64,000 nt of DNA, from the NCBI RefSeq assembly GCF_001746415.1, contig NZ_MEHJ01000002.1, positions 372,001 to 436,000 of the forward strand, in the 5' to 3' direction. Of the stretch, positions 26,236 through 36,091 are shown piece by piece. A model generated the notes under the pieces. It made no database searches. It worked only from the letters and a program-made list of their open reading frames with translations, and was not told the origin of the DNA. Position 1 is the first letter of the stretch; the number at the start of each line of letters is the position of its first letter. The position numbers were made by a program, and so were the translations under genes. Origin of the DNA: Streptomyces agglomeratus. Lineage in GTDB: Bacteria > Actinomycetota > Actinomycetes > Streptomycetales > Streptomycetaceae.

Positions 26236-27482
26236 TTGCAGATCTCCCGGGCCAGGGCGCGCAGGGCGACGGACTGTTCGCAGCGTGGGGCGTATGCGAG
26301 GAGAGGGCGCTTCACACGGACGGCTTCCTTCTGCTCCTTGAGATCGCCGATGACGCCGACAACGCGGGGATCCTTTATCTCCATCCAGGACTGCAGCGAA
26401 GAGGTGGCGATGTAACCGCGGCGGGCGTCGTAGTGGTTGACGACGATGCCGAGGTAGTCGAGGTCGAGCGCCAGGTCGGTGCGCATGTCTTCGATCTGCG
26501 AGGTAAGCAGGTCGTAGGCGTCGGCGCTGCTGTCCTCTGCCTGCACGACGATCAGGACGCCGGAGTTGCCAGGGACTTCCTCCGGGCGGCGCCGCCCGTA
26601 ATAGGTCGCGGCGTCCATACTGAGGCCCAGGCTGGGCGGGCAGTCGATGAGGATCACGTCGTAGTCGGCTTCAATGGGCGCAAGGGCCCGTTCCAGAGCG
26701 GCTTCGCGGGCGCGCACAGAGGCGAGGCGTACGTCGAGCAGGAACGCGTCGGTACACGCCGGCAGGAGGTGCAGGTCTCCGCCAAAACGATCCTCGTCGA
26801 TAGCGACGATGACGTCACGCAGTTCACCCTTAGCGTCACCGGCCATGTGGTTGGTCAGGGAGTCACCGGTCATCGGCAGCGTTTCCTGCCCGAGTTGCTT
26901 GGTGAGGTGCCCCTGGGGGTCGAAGTCGACCAGCAGTACGCGCTGGCCGAGGCCGGGCAAGTCCTCGAGGGCGAGAGGGTCCGTGTTCTGGTTGCCGTCG
27001 TCCTCGAGAAGAGCCGCGAAGTGCTTGGACACGCGGACCGGCACGAGCGCGTCAGGCCTCTCGGCCAGGGCCTCGCCGGCGCCGGCTGTGATGGCGGTCT
27101 TGCCGACGCCGCCCTTTTGATTGCAGACCACGATGCGGCGGACGATGGCAGGCCGTTTTACGGCCGGGCCGGGGTTGGTGTCCAGCCACACCTGAACGGA
27201 CTGGGCCAGACCCTGGATGAGGGAGACGCCCCGGTCCTTGCAGTCGGCGCGGAAGCCCGCCCACTGCGTGCCCGGCAGGAAGGTGGCGAAGGATTCGGCG
27301 CCGGAAGTGTCGATGGGGGAGAGGTTGGATCCGAGGCCGCGCCAGGCCGTGATACCGGTGTCTACGGCGTCCTGGATGTCGATGCCGAGCTGTGCAGCTC
27401 GCACCTTCAGCTGCTGGCGGAGCCAGGAAGGGAGCTTGGAGACGACCTTCTCCCGGTCGCCCCTGGTTTCAGGTGATGTCAT
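26232..27482 (-). CDS. parA: partition ATPase ParA2 with N-terminal extension (locus 2)
   Basis: A 416-residue ParA. About 110 residues precede the ATPase core (VVSKLPSWLRQQLKVRAAQL, then a helical region) and probably bind the operator, as in type Ia ParAs. The deviant Walker A is NQKGGVGKT (K123-T129), the A' motif VLLVDFDPQGHLTK, and Walker B YDVILIDCPPSLGLS. A loop with RRRPEEVPGN follows and is longer than in ParA1. ATG 27482 opens the operon with parB. The sequence just upstream has an inverted repeat and two centromere-like palindromes within 250 bases, consistent with autoregulation and local ParB loading. Confidence 0.93.
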   Translation of the reverse strand: MTSPETRGDREKVVSKLPSWLRQQLKVRAAQLGIDIQDAVDTGITAWRGLGSNLSPIDTSGAESFATFLPGTQWAGFRADCKDRGVSLIQGLAQSVQVWLDTNPGPAVKRPAIVRRIVVCNQKGGVGKTAITAGAGEALAERPDALVPVRVSKHFAALLEDDGNQNTDPLALEDLPGLGQRVLLVDFDPQGHLTKQLGQETLPMTGDSLTNHMAGDAKGELRDVIVAIDEDRFGGDLHLLPACTDAFLLDVRLASVRAREAALERALAPIEADYDVILIDCPPSLGLSMDAATYYGRRRPEEVPGNSGVLIVVQAEDSSADAYDLLTSQIEDMRTDLALDLDYLGIVVNHYDARRGYIATSSLQSWMEIKDPRVVGVIGDLKEQKEAVRVKRPLLAYAPRCEQSVALRALAREICK

Positions 27483-27496
27483 AGTGCGTCACTCTA

Positions 27497-27533
27497 CTAA
27501 CGTCCGAGATCTTTTGGTGCATCGACACGTTAG
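27497..27533. promoter_or_regulatory. inverted repeat in the parA2 promoter region
   Basis: ctaacgt (27497-27503) is mirrored by acgttag (27527-27533), 15-51 bases upstream of the parA2 start and within AT-rich sequence. It is a candidate operator for ParA2 autorepression. Confidence 0.4.
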
Positions 27534-27560
27534 CTAACTGACTTCAGGGTCTTGCTGGGC

Positions 27561-27575
27561 TATCACGGCGTGATA
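27561..27575. repeat. parS: centromere-like palindrome, copy 3
   Basis: tatcacggcgtgata, identical to the copy at 25383, about 80 bases upstream of the parA2 start. Confidence 0.75.
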
Positions 27576-27713
27576 ACCCCCATCTCTGGGGCCCCAGCAC
27601 GCCTGACCACTCCCCACGGATAGCCCCAAAGAGGACGGTCCCGTAGGAGGCGTAAGGGCCCTCGCTGGAGCGGCCGAGCGCAAGCTGGACATGACAGTCG
27701 ACTGCCACGGGAT

Positions 27714-27728
27714 TATCACGGCGTGATA
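27714..27728. repeat. parS: centromere-like palindrome, copy 4
   Basis: tatcacggcgtgata, exact match, 153 bases from copy 3. Both are intergenic, upstream of parA2. Confidence 0.75.
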
Positions 27729-28374
27729 GGTCCGCCTTCTTTCGCTTGTCGCTACCACGTGACGTGATGAGAAGGGCGGCTACAGGCAACGCCCGGGGCC
27801 CGTGCGTGTACTCGAGGGAGAAGGGATGTGAGCCGGGACGCCGGGCAGCATGCGCCGTGGCGATGCCTCCTGCCGGCCTCGACACTGCCTCGGTGCTAAC
27901 AAATTTGAAAGTCAGTGGTTGGCCACCGGGGCAGGTCGACTACGGAACAGCAATGACGTGGCTTGCCCGGCGGTCAGAGGTCAGCGGTGGAGGGTCTGTC
28001 CATAAAGAGACGATGAGCCCAGCTATGCGTCCTTCTCGCGAAGGAGTCGTCGTAGGTGGGAGCGTTAGCACACCGACAGTCGACGCAGCGCCGCAAGTCC
28101 GCGCAGTTGGGACTATCCGGGTGCCAATACAGGTGCGGCACCGGAAGTACTGTCCGCCGTGAGTACTGGGCGCTTCTAGCTCGGGTCCGGATCGAACGGG
28201 CGGCGCACGTCATCCCGCGCAAATCCTGATGGGATGTCTGTCGGGCGCGCATACGTGCTCGGTGGATCACCGGCAGCGGCCCCTCGGTCTTGTCGCGCAA
28301 TCGACTACTGAGGTTGAAGGCGTGATGTCGGGGCCGGAGGATCCCGCCAGGGGGTGTCGGGTAGGTTGGCCGTC
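27729..28374. other. gap between partition locus 2 and the GNAT gene
   Basis: No supported gene and no further palindrome copy. It marks the right edge of the contiguous replication/partition core. Confidence 0.5.
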
Positions 28375-28923
28375 ATGGCTGAGCTTGGGCCCGTTGTCTG
28401 GCCGCCCGCCCCGTTGCGGACCGAGCGGCTCGTGCTCCGCGCGTCTGTGGCCCGGGACCGTGCGGCGTTCATCGACCTGCTCGCCTCGTCAGAGGTGCGG
28501 ACGTACCTCGGTGGCCCCCGACCACGTGCTCAGCTTGAGAATGCCGTGCCCGAAGTACCCGGGCGGCGCCCCGGCGTGTTCGTGGTCGATCACGACGGGG
28601 CGATGATCGGCATCGTCACGCTCGACCGGCGGGACGCTGAGCGTCCTGGGCACGTCCATCCTGATGCCGGAGAGGCCGAGCTCAGCTACATGCTCCTGCC
28701 GGAGGCATGGGGACATGGGTATGCCCTTGAGGCATGCACGGCGGCGCTCGGCTGGTTCGCCAACGCGTTTCCCGGCGAGCCGCTGGTGCTCTGTACCCAG
28801 GCCGCCAACGACCGCTCGGTACGTGTCGCGGTGAAACTGGGGTTCACCGAGGTGGAGCGGTTCGAGGAGTTCGGCGCCGAGCAGTGGTTCGGCGTGTGGT
28901 CCTCGGTCACGCCGTCCGGTTGA
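28375..28923 (+). CDS. GNAT family N-acetyltransferase
   Basis: A 182-residue acetyltransferase resembling RimJ/RimL-type enzymes. It opens with the usual LRTERLVLRASVARDRAAF. The acetyl-CoA loop is in a weak form (EAWGHGYALEACTAAL, with G-x-G-Y-A). The final strand is VAVKLGFTEVERFEEFG. It would move acetyl from acetyl-CoA to an amine; the substrate cannot be read. ATG 28375 is chosen because the conserved start follows it directly. An alternative GTG eight codons upstream exists. A hairpin follows the stop. The gene looks intact, with mobile-element debris to its right. Confidence 0.85.
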   Translation: MAELGPVVWPPAPLRTERLVLRASVARDRAAFIDLLASSEVRTYLGGPRPRAQLENAVPEVPGRRPGVFVVDHDGAMIGIVTLDRRDAERPGHVHPDAGEAELSYMLLPEAWGHGYALEACTAALGWFANAFPGEPLVLCTQAANDRSVRVAVKLGFTEVERFEEFGAEQWFGVWSSVTPSG

Positions 28924-28924
28924 G

Positions 28925-28945
28925 CTCGTGGTCGACAGCCACGAG
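28925..28945 (+). terminator. hairpin after the GNAT gene
   Basis: ctcgtgg (28925-28931) pairs with ccacgag (28939-28945), two bases beyond the stop codon. No T-run. Confidence 0.45.
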
Positions 28946-28988
28946 ACCACCGGCCGGGGCTCCGCGTCTGGTTGCTTGAGGCGGGATT

Positions 28989-30100
28989 TCAAGAGGTGCA
29001 GATGCTACGGCGGATCACATGATGGTCCTGTCGGAAGCTGGCGTGAGGTGAGGCCGGTAGCGCTGAGGCATCCCTCGATGAGTCGCTGCGGTACTGGATC
29101 CGGCGGAGGCCGTGTCGGAGCCGGCGCATGAGGTGGTCGGAGTCGGCGAAGGCCGTGTTGGCCTGGGTGGTCCGGCGAAGGATCGACCAGATGCCTTCCA
29201 CTGGGTTGAGGTCGGGTGCATAAGACGGCAGGTGGTAGGCCGTGAGCCAGTCCTGTGCCTCGATGAAGGCCCGCATGCGGCGGTGCTTACGGACGTTCAA
29301 GTTGTCCCAGGCGAGGACGATGGGTCCGCCGAGTTGCTGGTGAGCGGCGATGAGGAGGTCGCGGTACTCGGTCCAGGCGAAGCTCTTACGGCCTCCGGCC
29401 TTGTGATCCGTGTGTCGTTTGGGCCGGTAGATCAGGCGAGAGCCCATCCCGGGTTTGTAGCAGCAGAGGGCTGCGATGGAGAAACGGCGCTGGGAACGGC
29501 CACGGACCCGGATGACCGGTGTGCTGCCGCGCCGGCTCCAGGTGCGGGAGGTCGGCGGCGTCGTCGAGAACCCGGCTGCGTCCTCGAAGACGATCCAGGC
29601 CCCGAGCGCCACCGCGCTTTTCCCACTCGCGGCCACACCTCCTTCACCCAGTCGGCCGCCGCTGCCTCGTCGCGCTCGAGGGCACGACGGGACGGAACCT
29701 GATGACTCCAGCCGTGTCTGCGTAGCATCTGCGAGATCCCCGTCAGCGTCATCGACTTGTGGAACCGGCGGCCGATCAGGGTCTTGATCCTGGCCAGCGT
29801 CCATCTCTGGTCCGGCCAGCCATGCGCGATCGGGCCCTTGACCAGCTCTTCCTCAAGCACGGCGAACAGTGCGTCGCTCAGCTTGGGCTTGGACGCCGGG
29901 CCGCGGGATCGAACCCCGATCAGGCCGGCCGCCTTCCATGCCTGCCGCCACCGCTGGACCGACCGGACGCTGACCCGTAACTCCTTCGCGATGTCCGTAC
30001 TGCCCCGCCCGGCAGCGGACATCACCGCTGCCTCCAGCCGGATCCGCTCGCGGAAGGCTTGCCTCTCCGCGGTCAGACCCCCACCCTGCGGATACCTCAT
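28989..30100 (-). mobile_element. IS630-family transposase with -1 frameshift site
   Basis: ORF A starts at 30100 (HTH: STDIAKELRVSVRSVQRWRQ) and reaches the start of the catalytic domain. ORF B continues in the -1 frame and carries FEDAAGF (first Asp), LAWDNLNVRKHRRM (second Asp) and APDLNPVEGIW (Glu). At the crossing the minus strand reads G GGA AAA (29624-29618), a canonical X-XXY-YYZ slippery heptamer, so programmed frameshifting is likely. A later one-base loss near 29085 replaces the usual LIEGCLSATGL ending with a 25-residue foreign tail. The catalytic core is complete, so activity is possible but uncertain. Terminal repeats were not identified. Confidence 0.8.
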
Positions 30101-30399
30101 ACACCTGGCATACCGCGACGATCACCGATCGTCAGCCCATACGACAACCCAGCTTCAATGTCAGTAACAGCAGAGATCGAAAAGGACGCCGTGCACTGGT
30201 CAACTTCGGCTGAGGGTCTGATTCTGCGCAGCCATTGGCGAGCTGCCAGCTGGCTTGTGGCTTCCGCGCGTTGAGTCGGGCAGAGACAGGGGGCGTTGAG
30301 ACGTTCGGCATCGTCGGCGTGCTCTTGGCTGGGGCTTGTCGACAGGTTCCACCCGGGGACGGCGGCAGTGTACGAGGCACCTTGTGGAGTCGGCGGCTA

Positions 30400-30900
30400 T
30401 GGCTGAGCGGAGGGCGGGGCCGAACCTGGCGGTCGCGGCCCGGCTGAGTGTGAGCCGGGGCACCGTCGCCAACTGGCGCACGATGGCTTCTACACGACCG
30501 GCTCGACGGGCTCGCGGGCGAGTCGCGGCACTATCCCCTCCCGCTTCGACCAAGACGTGCAAGGCCTCCTCTCCGTAGCGACAGATCCGTGATGCCGTCA
30601 GTCTGTATCTTGCTCCCCGGCGAACGAGATGCGTTCGCGGTGGACCAGAAGCCGCAGATCCAGGCCCTTGAGCGGACCGCTCCGGTGCTGCCCATGATCC
30701 CCGGAGTGCCGCAGCACAGGGAGTTCTAACTACATCCGGCACGGCACCGTCGATCTGTTCGTCTCGTTGAACACCGCGACGGGCAAGTGATCAGCAAGCT
30801 GGTTGGGCAGTGCCGGGGACTGCCCGCGACTTCCTCAACGAGATTGACCGCCAGCCTGAGCCGGGCCTGACGAGCCAAGCGATCAGCCACAACGGTGGCA
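30400..30900 (+). pseudogene. degraded IS630-type transposase
   Basis: An HTH piece (AVAARLSVSRGTVANWR, near 30425-30480) and, in other frames, the catalytic-domain piece QIQALERTAPVLPMIPGVPQ (30655-30715) followed by YIRHGTVDLFVSLNTATGK. Several stops and shifts separate them. It differs from the element at 29 kb and lies in the opposite orientation. Confidence 0.65.
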
Positions 30901-31091
30901 ATCGCGGTGAGCCGTTGGGGGCCGGAGCCTGACCCGCGCGACAACCTCAGCTGCCTTGGAGTGGAACTGTCGGCCCCCGGCCCCGGTGGTGCGTACTGCC
31001 GCTGGCCCCGTGAACGTGTCCCCGAATAGGGGCTTTGTCGGCGTACGCCTCAACGTGTCGTCTGTTGTGTACAGCTGAACGTGCACGGCTA

Positions 31092-31290
31092 TCAGAGGCG
31101 GCTAGTCAGCCGCTGCTCGTACCACTCGGGGAAGGCCGGGCCCGGGCTCAGCGCGTCACCGCAGCCGAGTTCGTCAGTCTGGACCTGCTCGCGACCAGGT
31201 CCGGTGACCACCAGCCGGTAGTAAGAGGCGCAACCGATCTCGGCGATATCCAGCGAGCCGGTGAACCAGCACGGCGAGAATCTCTCCTCA
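31092..31290 (-). pseudogene. possible C-terminal remnant of an SMI1/KNR4-like protein
   Basis: The minus strand reads GSLDIAEIGCASYYRLVVTG, then a spacer and PAFPEWYEQRLTSRL before the stop. The GCxxYxxLVVTG block followed by F-x-x-WYE is how SUKH-type immunity proteins often end. The N-terminus is not recognisable. The identification rests on these two motifs. Confidence 0.35.
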
Positions 31291-31601
31291 CCGGGGCGTG
31301 CTCCCCGCAAACGGACCGCTCCGGCGAGGGCCAGAACGACCCGGAATGGAGAAAGGGAACGGGCAGGGGATCGAGGTCTTCCTGTCAGTCCAGCCACGAC
31401 TTGCTGCCGAACTCGTACAAGCCGAACGCCGACCCGGCACCCCCATCGCGCACCGGTCGGTACGGCAAGTGCGGCCAGAAGGTTCACCCCGCGTGCTCAC
31501 ACACCCGCATCACTAGGCCACTGTCTGCACCAGCATCGGAAAGGGCCAGCCTTCGTGTCCGGGGTGACCGCGGACCCTGTGGCAAGCCCTAAGCGTCCAA
31601 T

Positions 31602-31616
31602 TATCACGCCGTGATA
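31602..31616. repeat. parS: centromere-like palindrome, copy 5
   Basis: tatcacgccgtgata, extended to a perfect 21-bp aattatcacgccgtgataatt apart from the centre. It lies in insertion-sequence debris, about 4 kb from copy 4. Confidence 0.7.
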
Positions 31617-31889
31617 ATTCTAGTGAGGAATGATCGGCAGCAAGCAGCAAGCGATGCTCCGCTCAAACGGGCTGTCACGGCCTCCGATACGGGAGGGGCC
31701 AGCCTCCACTGGTGCCTGCGAGCACCGAAGCCCCGGCACTCGGGATCGGCCTCAGCCATCGCCCGTATCCGTTCACGCACATCGTCGGCACCCCAAATGC
31801 CCTGCACGCTATCGCCGACAATCCCCAGACTGCAGCCCACGCCGCCCGCCAGCCTGAGTAACGGCTCGGTCGCTGATGCTGTGCGGTGT

Positions 31890-32694
31890 AGCTGGGCAGC
31901 CTCTGGGCGTGCGGTTCTGGGGATTTGGTGCGGTTGTATCCGCATGTGTCGGGTGTGGTGGTGGAGTCGATCTCGCGGGACCTGCGACACGCCTGATGAG
32001 ACGCTGTTCGCCGCGATCATCTACATCCCGGTCAGCGGGTGTGCCTGGCGAGCGTTGACACCGTGCTTCGGGATACCGAAGTCGACCGTGCATCGCCGGT
32101 TCCTGATCTGGTCGCGACCTGGTGTGGTGGGCCCGGCTGCAGGAAGAGATCCTGTAAAGGCTGGACGACGCCGGCTTTCTCGACCTGTCCCGTGCGGTCC
32201 TCGACCCTGTCCATGTCCGCGCTAAAAGGCGCGAACTTGCAGGTCCGAGCCCCGTGGACCGGGGTAAGCCCGGTTCCAAGATGCACGTCCTGTCCGATGC
32301 GGACGGACTGCCCCTACGCGTCGGACTCTCCGCGGCCAACACCCACGACAGCCAGGCACTGAAGCCGATGCTGTCCCACTTCCACATGGGACACGAATCC
32401 CAGGCAGCCGAATCCAGGCCCCAACGCCTGCACGCAGACAAGGCATACGACGTCCCTCACCTGAGGCGATGGTTATGGGGCAAGCACATTGGAGTCCGGA
32501 TCGCCCGCAAGGGAGTCGAGTCCAGCGAACGGTTGGGGCGCCGCAGATGGGTCATCGAGCGGACCATGTCCTGGCTGACCGGGTACCGCAGACTCAATCA
32601 CCGTTACGAGCAACACCCGGGCAACGACCTGGCATTTCTTGGGCTGGCAGCCGCCATCTGCTGCTACAAACGCTTCCGCAAACTCACCATGTAG
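31890..32694 (+). pseudogene. IS5-family transposase, frameshifted and with a stop
   Basis: First piece DETLFAAIIYIPVSGCAWRA and STVHRRFLIWSR (about 31996-32115). After a one-base shift near 32120 the protein continues WARLQEEIL, stop TAA 32156, RLDDAGFLDLSRAVLD. From there it is open to 32694: KMHVLSDADGLPLRVGLSAA, LHADKAYD (second Asp), RRWVIERTMSWLTGYRRL (Glu). The 3' half is well preserved. The shift plus the internal stop make it inactive. Confidence 0.75.
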
Positions 32695-33341
32695 GACACG
32701 GTCTAAGCACTTCAAGGAGCGCAGACAGATTTGCTGCACAACGCATCGGCACAGGACAACGGGAGTCGCATCAGACGAGCGCACATCCGCCGGGCGCTCG
32801 CGGTGTGACCGACTCCGGGTTCCCCCTGGATCACCATGCCGTCGGCCGACAGCCGCTTCTGCCACCTGGCGGCGGGCTCTACCGCGGCGCCAGTGCCTAC
32901 ATACCTACTCTCGAGCGCCTGGCCCCCGGCCCTGGCGCCCCGCCCAACTTCCTCAATATCGCGGTTGCCCGTAGAGTCAGCCGCCGCAGCGCGCCGGTTC
33001 CGTCGCCCCCCGAGTGCCAGGACACGGAGCCGCGATCCGCCGGAGCCGCCCGATACCCCCGGTGCCTCGTCACCGCACCTATGGCACTCACAAGGCTAAG
33101 CGGCTATGGCGTCACACCGCCGGGGCATACGCGCGGGCGTTCATAAGGTCGAACGCGAGGCCCGAATACCCCGGTCGAGGCCCGCTCCCGAGGCGCCCGA
33201 TCGATGCCGAAGCCGGGGGAGAGTCACTGGGGTCGCAGCGCCCACCCCACGAGCTGGTCAAGGTCAGATGGCGATACATCAGCTCCGCGGGGAGGGCGTG
33301 ACGAAGTGTCTGCCTCATACCAGCGACACGGCACAAAGACT
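32695..33341. other. gap, no gene recognised
   Basis: Arg/Pro-rich frames only. It lies between the IS5 remnant and a further copy of the palindrome. Confidence 0.45.
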
Positions 33342-33356
33342 TATCACGGCGTGATA
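33342..33356. repeat. parS: centromere-like palindrome, copy 6
   Basis: tatcacggcgtgata, exact. The outermost copy, about 7 kb from the parB start, flanked by remnants of IS5 and IS481 transposases. Confidence 0.7.
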
Positions 33357-33384
33357 ATTCGCAGCTCCTGGGGATCCGGTCCTA

Positions 33385-33600
33385 GACAACCGTAAAAGCC
33401 TGGCCTGGAAAGCCGTACTGGCCGACCTCGGAGCGACCGTCAAGCTCCCCCGGCCGAGTTGCCGCAGACGAACGGCAAGGTCGAACGCTGGAACCGCACC
33501 CTGCTCGACGAGCGGGCATCCTTACCGCCCTACATCAGCAGCACCGAGCGGACCGAGGCTACCTGCAGAGTGTGCACCCGTGGCCGACAGGACCAACGGT
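33385..33600 (+). pseudogene. IS481-type transposase remnant (rve core)
   Basis: Frames give DNRKSLAWKAVLADLGATVK, then PQTNGKVERWNRTLLDERAS. The second is the conserved P-Q-T-N-G-K-x-E-R block that holds the catalytic Glu of IS481/IS3-type integrases. A frameshift lies between them near 33455 and both ends are missing. Confidence 0.6.
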
Positions 33601-34359
33601 CCACGACGCCGGCGCGGGCCTAGTCGCGATGGAGGAACGCCACGCGTCGTTCGTCATCAGCATTCGCTGTGCTTCCAGCGTCAGTTGCGTCCCGTCGTCA
33701 AGCCATACGGCTACATCGGCCCGTATTCCGCCGACAGTCGGCTAGGTGACCTCCCAGTGCGTCTCCAGATCGAAGCCCACCACCCGCAAGTCGTCCAGCA
33801 CGTCAATCCTCCTGGAGGACGGCCTGCAGCCTGCGGACGGCTCCTGGTGAGGGGGCGGTCAACTTGAGCGCCCTGCCTCTTGGAGTTGGACGCTCGCTCT
33901 GCCGTGAACAAGAGTGCGGTCACCGAGCTCGAGTGATCGGTATCCGCTGACGAAGAGAAGCGCTCGCTTCTCCACGGCCAGCGATCACCCGAACGCCGTA
34001 CTCGAAGCCCATTCTCAGACCCCAAGATTGGCTGTGCGCCCTTCTCGCGGCCTGAAAGGCGGCTCAAGGTCGCTTCATGCCGGGGCCTCTGAGTTCGGCC
34101 CTCTACGCCCCCTTTCTGGGCCTCGATTTTTGACTCGATATGTACTAACAATTCATCTACATCGCGTTATGTACAGTCAGGTACGGCAGGGCTGTCACGG
34201 GGAGGCATGCTGGGGCCTTCGTGGGAGGAGACGGGCAACGCCGGGAACGTCCAACCCCGTTCCGGTAGACCACGTGCGTCAGCCGCTGCTCAGCCGCGAG
34301 CCGGTCAGCCAGGTTCAACGCGGCCTACCTAGCTGTGACTCTCATGACGTCAGCTCCAC
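33601..34359. other. gap, one AT-rich patch
   Basis: No supported gene. An AT-rich patch at about 34128-34175 (ttttgactcgatatgta and following) could hold a plus-strand promoter, but no gene follows it in good order. Confidence 0.4.
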
Positions 34360-34928
34360 GACTGCGATCACTGCGCGGTCGCCACAAGACGACCCAGCAA
34401 CAGGACGCTGCTTGCAGCGGTGCCGAGTATCTCGGTGGAGACGGCATCAATCATGCGGTCGGCGTAGTCCTGCGATGAGGAGTTCGACCAGTCGACGTGC
34501 GTTGTAGGGGGTTCGCTGGCCGCGCCGATGCAGAGGTTGCCGACGCCGCGCATAAGCTCACGGCCATCAATGGCGGAGCGGCATCTCGTCAGCGACGGCC
34601 GCGGCTTCGAGCAGCTGGCTGCGGACCGGCGCGGGGGGCGAGGAAGTAGTGGTGCAAGGTGTCGAAGCCGGCGCTGTCGACTGCCGCACGGGCGTTAGGT
34701 GCTATGAAATCGGCGAAGAGGTTGACCCATTGCTCTAGTGCGGCGTGTGGGATTGCGCTGGTCGCCAGCAGGAGTGGGCCGGGCCCAGGCGTCGACCTGG
34801 TGCCGGTAGACGGCGATGAAAAGCTCTCGTGCCAGCGGCGCGAGCGAAGAACGCGCGTGTCGGTGAGGCGCGACGATCACGTCAAGTCCTTCGACTACCT
34901 GGACGTGGCACGCATCCCGAGCTCGCAT
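34360..34928 (-). pseudogene. frameshifted gene of unknown family
   Basis: Minus-strand pieces read naturally: LARELFIAVYRHQVDAWAR (near 34790-34850), then after a shift LLLATSAIPHAALEQWVNLF and TLHHYFLAPR (34640-34775), and further on VGNLCIGAASEPPTTHVDWS and QDYADRMIDAVSTEILGTAA (34380-34545). The order is consistent with one helical protein of about 180 residues carrying two shifts. I do not recognise it. Confidence 0.4.
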
Positions 34929-35010
34929 TCCGGACCCAGACCCTCAGGCGCATCACCCGCGGCATCAAGAGCATGGACCGGCTTCCGGTCACCCGCCCCG
35001 AGTTGCTTGA

Positions 35011-35439
35011 TCACCGATCGTCGTCGCCCCGATCGTCGCCGCCTTCGCCGAACTCGGCAGGCCAGCGCAAGAACTCCCTGTTATGCCACCGCACCCCAGC
35101 CCCGACCTCGGCGACATTTAGGCTGGCCTCCTCGGCAAGTGCCTCGACGCTGATGCCCTCGGGGTGCTGCTGCATCACCCGGGCGATCTTCCCCGCCCAC
35201 AGGTCGTCTTCCACGAACGGCCGACGCTTGAACTGCCTGATCAGCTCGTCCAGGTGTTCGGGCGAGCACGCGACGATCATGCGTTTCCCGTCGAACTGCG
35301 AGTCGTGAGCATGGATCGCGGACGAGTCCCGCACGAGGGAGTACACCTCCGTACTGTCCGAGATCACGACCCCGCACAAATCGCACAGCTCGGTCAGGGG
35401 GTCTTCCCTATCGCCGGCGCCCGGCTCGCTGTCCGTCAC
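35011..35439 (-). CDS. hypothetical protein with CxxC motif
   Basis: A 142-residue acidic protein from GTG 35439. A CDLCG pair near residue 19 and a histidine-containing stretch (IHAHDSQFDGKRM) suggest a half zinc site. The middle is a helical domain (EHLDELIRQFKRRPFVEDDL) and residues 95-120 resemble a small winged helix (ISVEALAEEASLNVAEVG). No family is named with confidence. It stands alone upstream of the MazF-like gene on the same strand. Confidence 0.65.
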   Translation of the reverse strand: MTDSEPGAGDREDPLTELCDLCGVVISDSTEVYSLVRDSSAIHAHDSQFDGKRMIVACSPEHLDELIRQFKRRPFVEDDLWAGKIARVMQQHPEGISVEALAEEASLNVAEVGAGVRWHNREFLRWPAEFGEGGDDRGDDDR

Positions 35440-35596
35440 CTCGCCTGTCTACCCCTCGGCGCCATCGACCGGCCTCCTTAGTACTCCAGCCGTAGTTCGT
35501 GATCTCGATCGTGAGGGGCGCCGAGGAGGCAGCTGGCAGCGTCGATCATCTGGACGAGACCGACCACGCCGTCGCGGGCGTCCGTTCCTTCTCCGC

Positions 35597-36001
35597 CTAC
35601 CCGAGTCCACCGAGACGGAGGGCGTTCCTTATCTCGCTGAGCTTCGCGGTCGTCGCCGGGGTCCACTCCTTCGCTTGCTCACCGAGACGGAGGGCGTTCT
35701 CAATCTCGCTGAGTTTCGCGGAGGACAGAACGCCCGCTCGCTCGATCAGGTCGTCCCGGGACACGGTGGTCAGCCACGTGCAAGGGGTGAGGCCCGGACG
35801 TGGCAACGCGAACCGCAGCACGCCTTCGAAGGGCAGTCCTTCCACGGCGCCTACTGCCACTTCGACGCCCAGACCGGTGATGTCGACACCCGCCCGAGCG
35901 ACGACCTGCATCACCCGGATCCCGGCCGCGTCGTCTCCCGACAGCAGCACGACCGGCCGCCGCTCGTCGAACTCCACCCACCAGACTTCGCCACGTTGCA
36001 C
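35597..36001 (-). CDS. MazF/PemK-like toxin-family protein
   Basis: A 134-residue protein. GTG 36001 is preceded by AGGAGG at ideal spacing, which settles the start over longer frames. The MazF/PemK core is clear: RGEVWWVEFDERRPVVLLSG at the N-terminus, then strands with GVDITGLGVEVAVG and CTWLTTVSRDDL, ending with the KLSEIENAL helix. Family members are usually sequence-specific endoribonucleases, although many actinobacterial solitary copies are untested. The C-terminus contains a 24-residue duplication of AKLSEI(E/R)NALRLG, from a 72-bp-spaced DNA repeat (35609 and 35681). No antitoxin gene is adjacent. Confidence 0.8.
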   Translation of the reverse strand: MQRGEVWWVEFDERRPVVLLSGDDAAGIRVMQVVARAGVDITGLGVEVAVGAVEGLPFEGVLRFALPRPGLTPCTWLTTVSRDDLIERAGVLSSAKLSEIENALRLGEQAKEWTPATTAKLSEIRNALRLGGLG

Positions 36002-36091
36002 ATGTCCTCCTGACACAGGAACTGCGGGCGGACGCTGCGCGACCCCGACGCGCTGTGGAGACGGGTGCGGCCACCCGTTGATCATCGGTGT

